From Ceratodon purpureus (lineage: Eukaryota; Streptophyta; Bryopsida; Pseudoditrichales; Ditrichaceae): 64,000 nt of DNA. How positions within the stretch are numbered: position 1 is the stretch's first letter; the number at the start of each line of letters is the position of its first letter. A program made the position numbers and the translations under genes. Shown piece by piece: positions 61,370-64,000 of the stretch. The DNA is taken from assembly GCA_014871385.1 (NCBI GenBank), contig CM026433.1, positions 5,209,823-5,273,822 on the forward strand, given 5' to 3'. The notes beneath the pieces were generated by a model, which was not told the origin of the DNA, searched no databases, and saw only the letters and a list, made by a program, of their open reading frames with translations.

Positions 61370-61755
61370 TGTGGTACTAGAATATTGAATTGGCTTTGTA
61401 CATATCACTTTCTTTTTTGCTTTAAAGGGCCTAGAATATTGGAACAATTAGCGAGCTTTGTGGACATCAGTTTCTATTTTCTCTTAAGGATCCACAATAC
61501 TCGAATAGTTAAAGGGTCCATTGTAGTAGAACAATAACTGCAACAATCAAAGGGTCCATTGTACTCGAATAATTAGCATGTTTTGAAGACATTAGTTTAT
61601 TTTTACTTTAAAGGCCCATAGTATTTAAAGAATTAGCTAGCTTTAAAGACATTACTTTCTTTTTGTATTTAAGAGCCTGTAATAATGGAAAAATTAGCTG
61701 GCTTTGCGGACATCACTTTCTTTTTGCTTTTAAAGGCCAACAATACAACTAATAT
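61370..61755 (+). repeat. Diverged tandem repeat, unit about 61 bp, five to six copies
   Basis: Units share AATTAGC-AGCTTTG-GGACATCA then CTTTCTTTTT and CTTTAAAGG/CC. Clear copies start near 61430, 61551, 61611 and 61672, with partial ones near 61380 and 61492. GGTCCATTGTA is shared by two of them. It has no coding capacity. Confidence 0.65.
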
Positions 61756-62057
61756 TCTCCATGTTTCATGAGTGCAAAACTCAAAAGACTTTTCTAGAAT
61801 ATACTCTGCCCTCCATCCCTATGAATACTTTCAATTCTTCTAAAAAATGCACTCCAAAGCACTACCCATACCTTGGAATCACCTCCGCAGGGAAGAGAGA
61901 GAAGAACTCCGGTATTTTATTTAAAGATCTCATTTCCCATATTGCCCTTGTTATAGTGGTAGGAAACTTGAAGAAATAGTGGTGTTGGAGGAGCACCTCG
62001 AGTCAATTTTCTACAAGCTGTGAGAATGCTCACTGAAGTGTACTTGTAGGAGCCTAA

Positions 62058-62454
62058 GTGCATCTCCAGTGGACCTGTAAGCTCTTAAACCTCCATCCGG
62101 CTTCATCCCGGTAAGAGGCTCAAGGGTCATCTAAGCTCCCACTGGTGACCTCAAAACACCTTTCTCATCCAAGCCGCGACCTCTAAAGAGTAAAAGATCT
62201 CTAAATTTCAGCCCTTTAAAGGCCACCCTTAAATTGCCGAAAATAGAAAATTTCAAGTTTTCATCTTTTTATCTTCTTTCGACTACACTTGGGTTTGGAT
62301 TTTTTTTTGCAACTTGTTAAAGAGTTTCACAACAACCAAGTAAAGAAATCGTTTACAGGTTTCCTTTAAGGGAGGACCAAAATTCCACTCAACCTGTAAT
62401 TGTGATGTAACTGTCTATTGAAAGCCCTTTAAGGGTTTACAGTAAGGGATGCTC
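62058..62454. mobile_element. PIF/Harbinger-type (Tourist-like) MITE, about 397 bp
   Basis: The left end GTGCATCTCCAGTGGACC and the reverse complement of the right end, GAGCATCCCTTACTGTAA, are imperfect terminal inverted repeats that both go on to a CTTAAA-containing part. TAA flanks both sides (62055-62057 and 62455-62457), matching the 3-bp TWA duplication of Harbinger elements. GCATC-C-C near the ends is typical of plant Tourist-like MITEs. The interior is non-coding. Confidence 0.55.
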
Positions 62455-62839
62455 TAAGCTAACTAGAATAAATGTCTCAAAAACCTCTCAAAGCTAGCTA
62501 GAATAAATGTCTCAAAAACTACTCAAATTTTAGATTGGCATGTTAGTAAGGAGTTATTAAGGGAATCAAATTTTGGAAGATGTGCAAAATATTAAGAAAA
62601 TTGGATCAATTGGAATAATTAATTTTGGAATAATATTAAATCAATTATAAATCTTAGAAAGGGAACTTATAGGTGTACCCAAAACTGCTCAGCCTAAAAT
62701 GTACACCATGATTGCATAGAAATTTGAAGTTAGAAGCTATAATGTACCTCCTGCTTGGATATGCCAAGTGAGCGGTTTGTGGTGCTGTGCCGGTTTGAGC
62801 CCCATTATAGCTCATCAGTTATAACATCGCCGTCATGAT

Positions 62840-63260
62840 CATATGTCGATGAAGCGTTTCAGTCGAAGCGTTTCATTTGCTTCACCAGTTTATTTCCGTT
62901 CAGGAACTAGCTCGACGGCCAGCTCTTCATCTCCTCACATCCCCTCGTCTTCTCTCAGATATATGCTCTGCTATAAAATCCTCAGATATATGTGTAGCAG
63001 AGATGAGGATCATAAACATATAGATGAACAGGATAAATATGATCATAAACATACATGTTTAGCAGGATCATAAACATGTAGGCTCATCTCTGCTAAACAG
63101 GCTAAACATATATGTTTCACAGGATCATAAACATATATCTGAGGATTATCTGAGGATTTTAAGAGATCTGCTATATGTTTATGATGCTCTGCTAAACATA
63201 TAGCAGATCTCATAAAATCTTCAGATATATGCTCTGCTAAACATTTCATATGATGTCGTC
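62840..63260. repeat. Cluster of interleaved short direct and inverted repeats
   Basis: Phrases such as GATCATAAACATATA, CTCTGCTAAACATATA, TCTGAGGATT and CAGATATATGCTCTGC recur many times in both orientations over about 400 bp. It begins near a paired CGAAGCGTTTC repeat (62860). The most ordered part is the hairpin at 63149-63225. No transposon ends were defined. Confidence 0.6.
63149..63225. repeat. Near-perfect 33-bp inverted repeat with 11-base loop
   Basis: The left arm TCTGAGGATTTTAAGAGATC continues to CTGCTATATGTTTA. After the loop TGATGCTCTGC the right arm is its reverse complement with two mismatches. The stem is long enough for cruciform extrusion or a short hairpin RNA, but it is shorter than usual plant microRNA precursors. 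Confidence 0.75.
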
Positions 63261-64000
63261 GATGTCGATCATGGTAGAGCGCCTTTGATTGTTTCAGATG
63301 CCTCTGTGTTGTGTTTGGTTTCCTTCGGTTATTGATCAGGTACTACGCTGCTGTAGCCATGCAGTTGGTACGTGATCGGCCATATATATTGGCTGCTGTG
63401 TGGATTAGCTTGGAGATTTTCTCAGCTAGAGTAAGGCGCTTATGTTGCACATTGCAGCTTGTTGAGATCCTTTTCGGAGGTAAGAAAATATTCATAGCGA
63501 TCGATTTTAGTTTGAGCTTGTAAAGCTTGTCATCTGCACATGATGCCTTGTTGTATCAATTGATGATGTGATTGAGTGTCGTTGCATCCTTCCGATGCCG
63601 TTGTGTGATGTTTGGCTGTTGAATTAGATGCTCGATCTTGCTTTTGGTTTGTGGAGGTTGGCTGCAGAATAGTTATGCTCTGGCACAGAATAGTTATCTT
63701 TGCGGCATTACTTTTCTGTGAGATTACAAGCTTCAGAGATACAAGGCGTCTGGTTTGCTTGACATGGGTCACATGGGGACGGTCATTGCTTAATTTCCGA
63801 TCTGTGTTAATGTGTGTGGCAATGATACTGTAGAAGTCTCCTGTCAGTGAAAATGCTTTGGTAAAGAGTGCACCGGGCTTCGGGTGCTGCAGTTCAGACT
63901 TAAGGATCAATGTGTTTCAATCGCTACAATATTACCTGCACCTGATCTTAGTGCTATTGTCAATTCAGGGTATAACGCCGTTTTTGGTCCTCGATATGCT
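63261..64000. other. Balanced-composition DNA at the window edge, no gene assigned
   Basis: Composition rises to gene-like values and GT-rich segments resemble leader introns (for example AG|GTAAGA at 63479), so a gene may begin here and continue beyond the window. The open frames on both strands show no family I recognise. Confidence 0.35.

Noticed and set aside
62755-62805. tRNA-like box A (GCCAAGTGAGCGG) and box B (GGTTTGAGCCCC)
   Set aside because: No cloverleaf with paired acceptor and anticodon stems could be drawn and no SINE tail follows; spacing is only approximate.
1-64000. CRISPR arrays, bacterial operons, LTR retrotransposons
   Set aside because: No regularly spaced identical repeats, no operon-like gene packing, and no reverse transcriptase or long terminal repeat pair was recognised.

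Overview
The window is nuclear DNA of a land plant. It carries plant-type families (phytocyanin, a galacturonosyltransferase-like GT8 enzyme, a plant polygalacturonase, C2-type phospholipase D alpha, and a CDC7 kinase with the plant DFN motif), genes with several GT-AG introns, and long AT-rich stretches between genes. A GH24 (phage-type) lysozyme-like gene and a Plavaka-type transposon, neither familiar from seed plants, make a bryophyte or other non-seed plant the best guess. That placement is inference.

Layout, left to right: AT-rich DNA with a mariner-type MITE (1-3.5 kb); a GT17 glycosyltransferase (+, 3.5-5.3 kb); a gene-poor stretch; a small phytocyanin (+, 9.6-10.4 kb); a six-exon GT8 glycosyltransferase (-, 12.0-15.8 kb) with a strongly G-depleted upstream region; a CpG-rich block and an array of about twelve ACCGTG-centred repeat units (16.8-17.5 kb); an AT-rich domain (17.5-25.3 kb) holding a decayed, intron-containing Plavaka-family transposase; a glyoxalase I gene with two alternative first exons and no second half (+, 26.7-28.2 kb); a DUF1499 protein with plastid and twin-arginine signals (-, 31.2-33.5 kb); the GH24 lysozyme-like gene (-, 35.6-36.8 kb) with a tandem repeat just upstream; a fold-back element (38.0 kb); a conserved lysine-rich plant protein (+, 40.9-43.0 kb); a 15-exon CDC7 kinase (-, 44.1-48.8 kb); an eight-exon polygalacturonase (-, 50.5-52.8 kb) in very AT-rich DNA; phospholipase D alpha (+, 55.2-59.1 kb) with duplicated 5' untranslated exons; and a repeat-rich tail with a broken SKP1 copy, a 61-bp tandem repeat, a Harbinger-type MITE and a hairpin (59.9-63.3 kb).

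All gene models were built by hand from splice signals and homology. The models for GT17, phytocyanin, GT8, GH24, the lysine-rich protein, CDC7, polygalacturonase and PLD alpha keep one open frame across every junction. The DUF1499 and glyoxalase models also keep frame, but each has one uncertain junction or exon. There is no operon-like organisation. Several genes concern the cell wall, secretory pathway or apoplast (GT17, GT8, phytocyanin, polygalacturonase, GH24-like), but nothing shows that they act together.

The most notable points are the plant Plavaka element, the secreted GH24-fold protein that keeps the catalytic Glu but not the Asp and Thr of the T4 triad, the truncated glyoxalase I with two in-frame alternative targeting exons, and the ACCGTG array.
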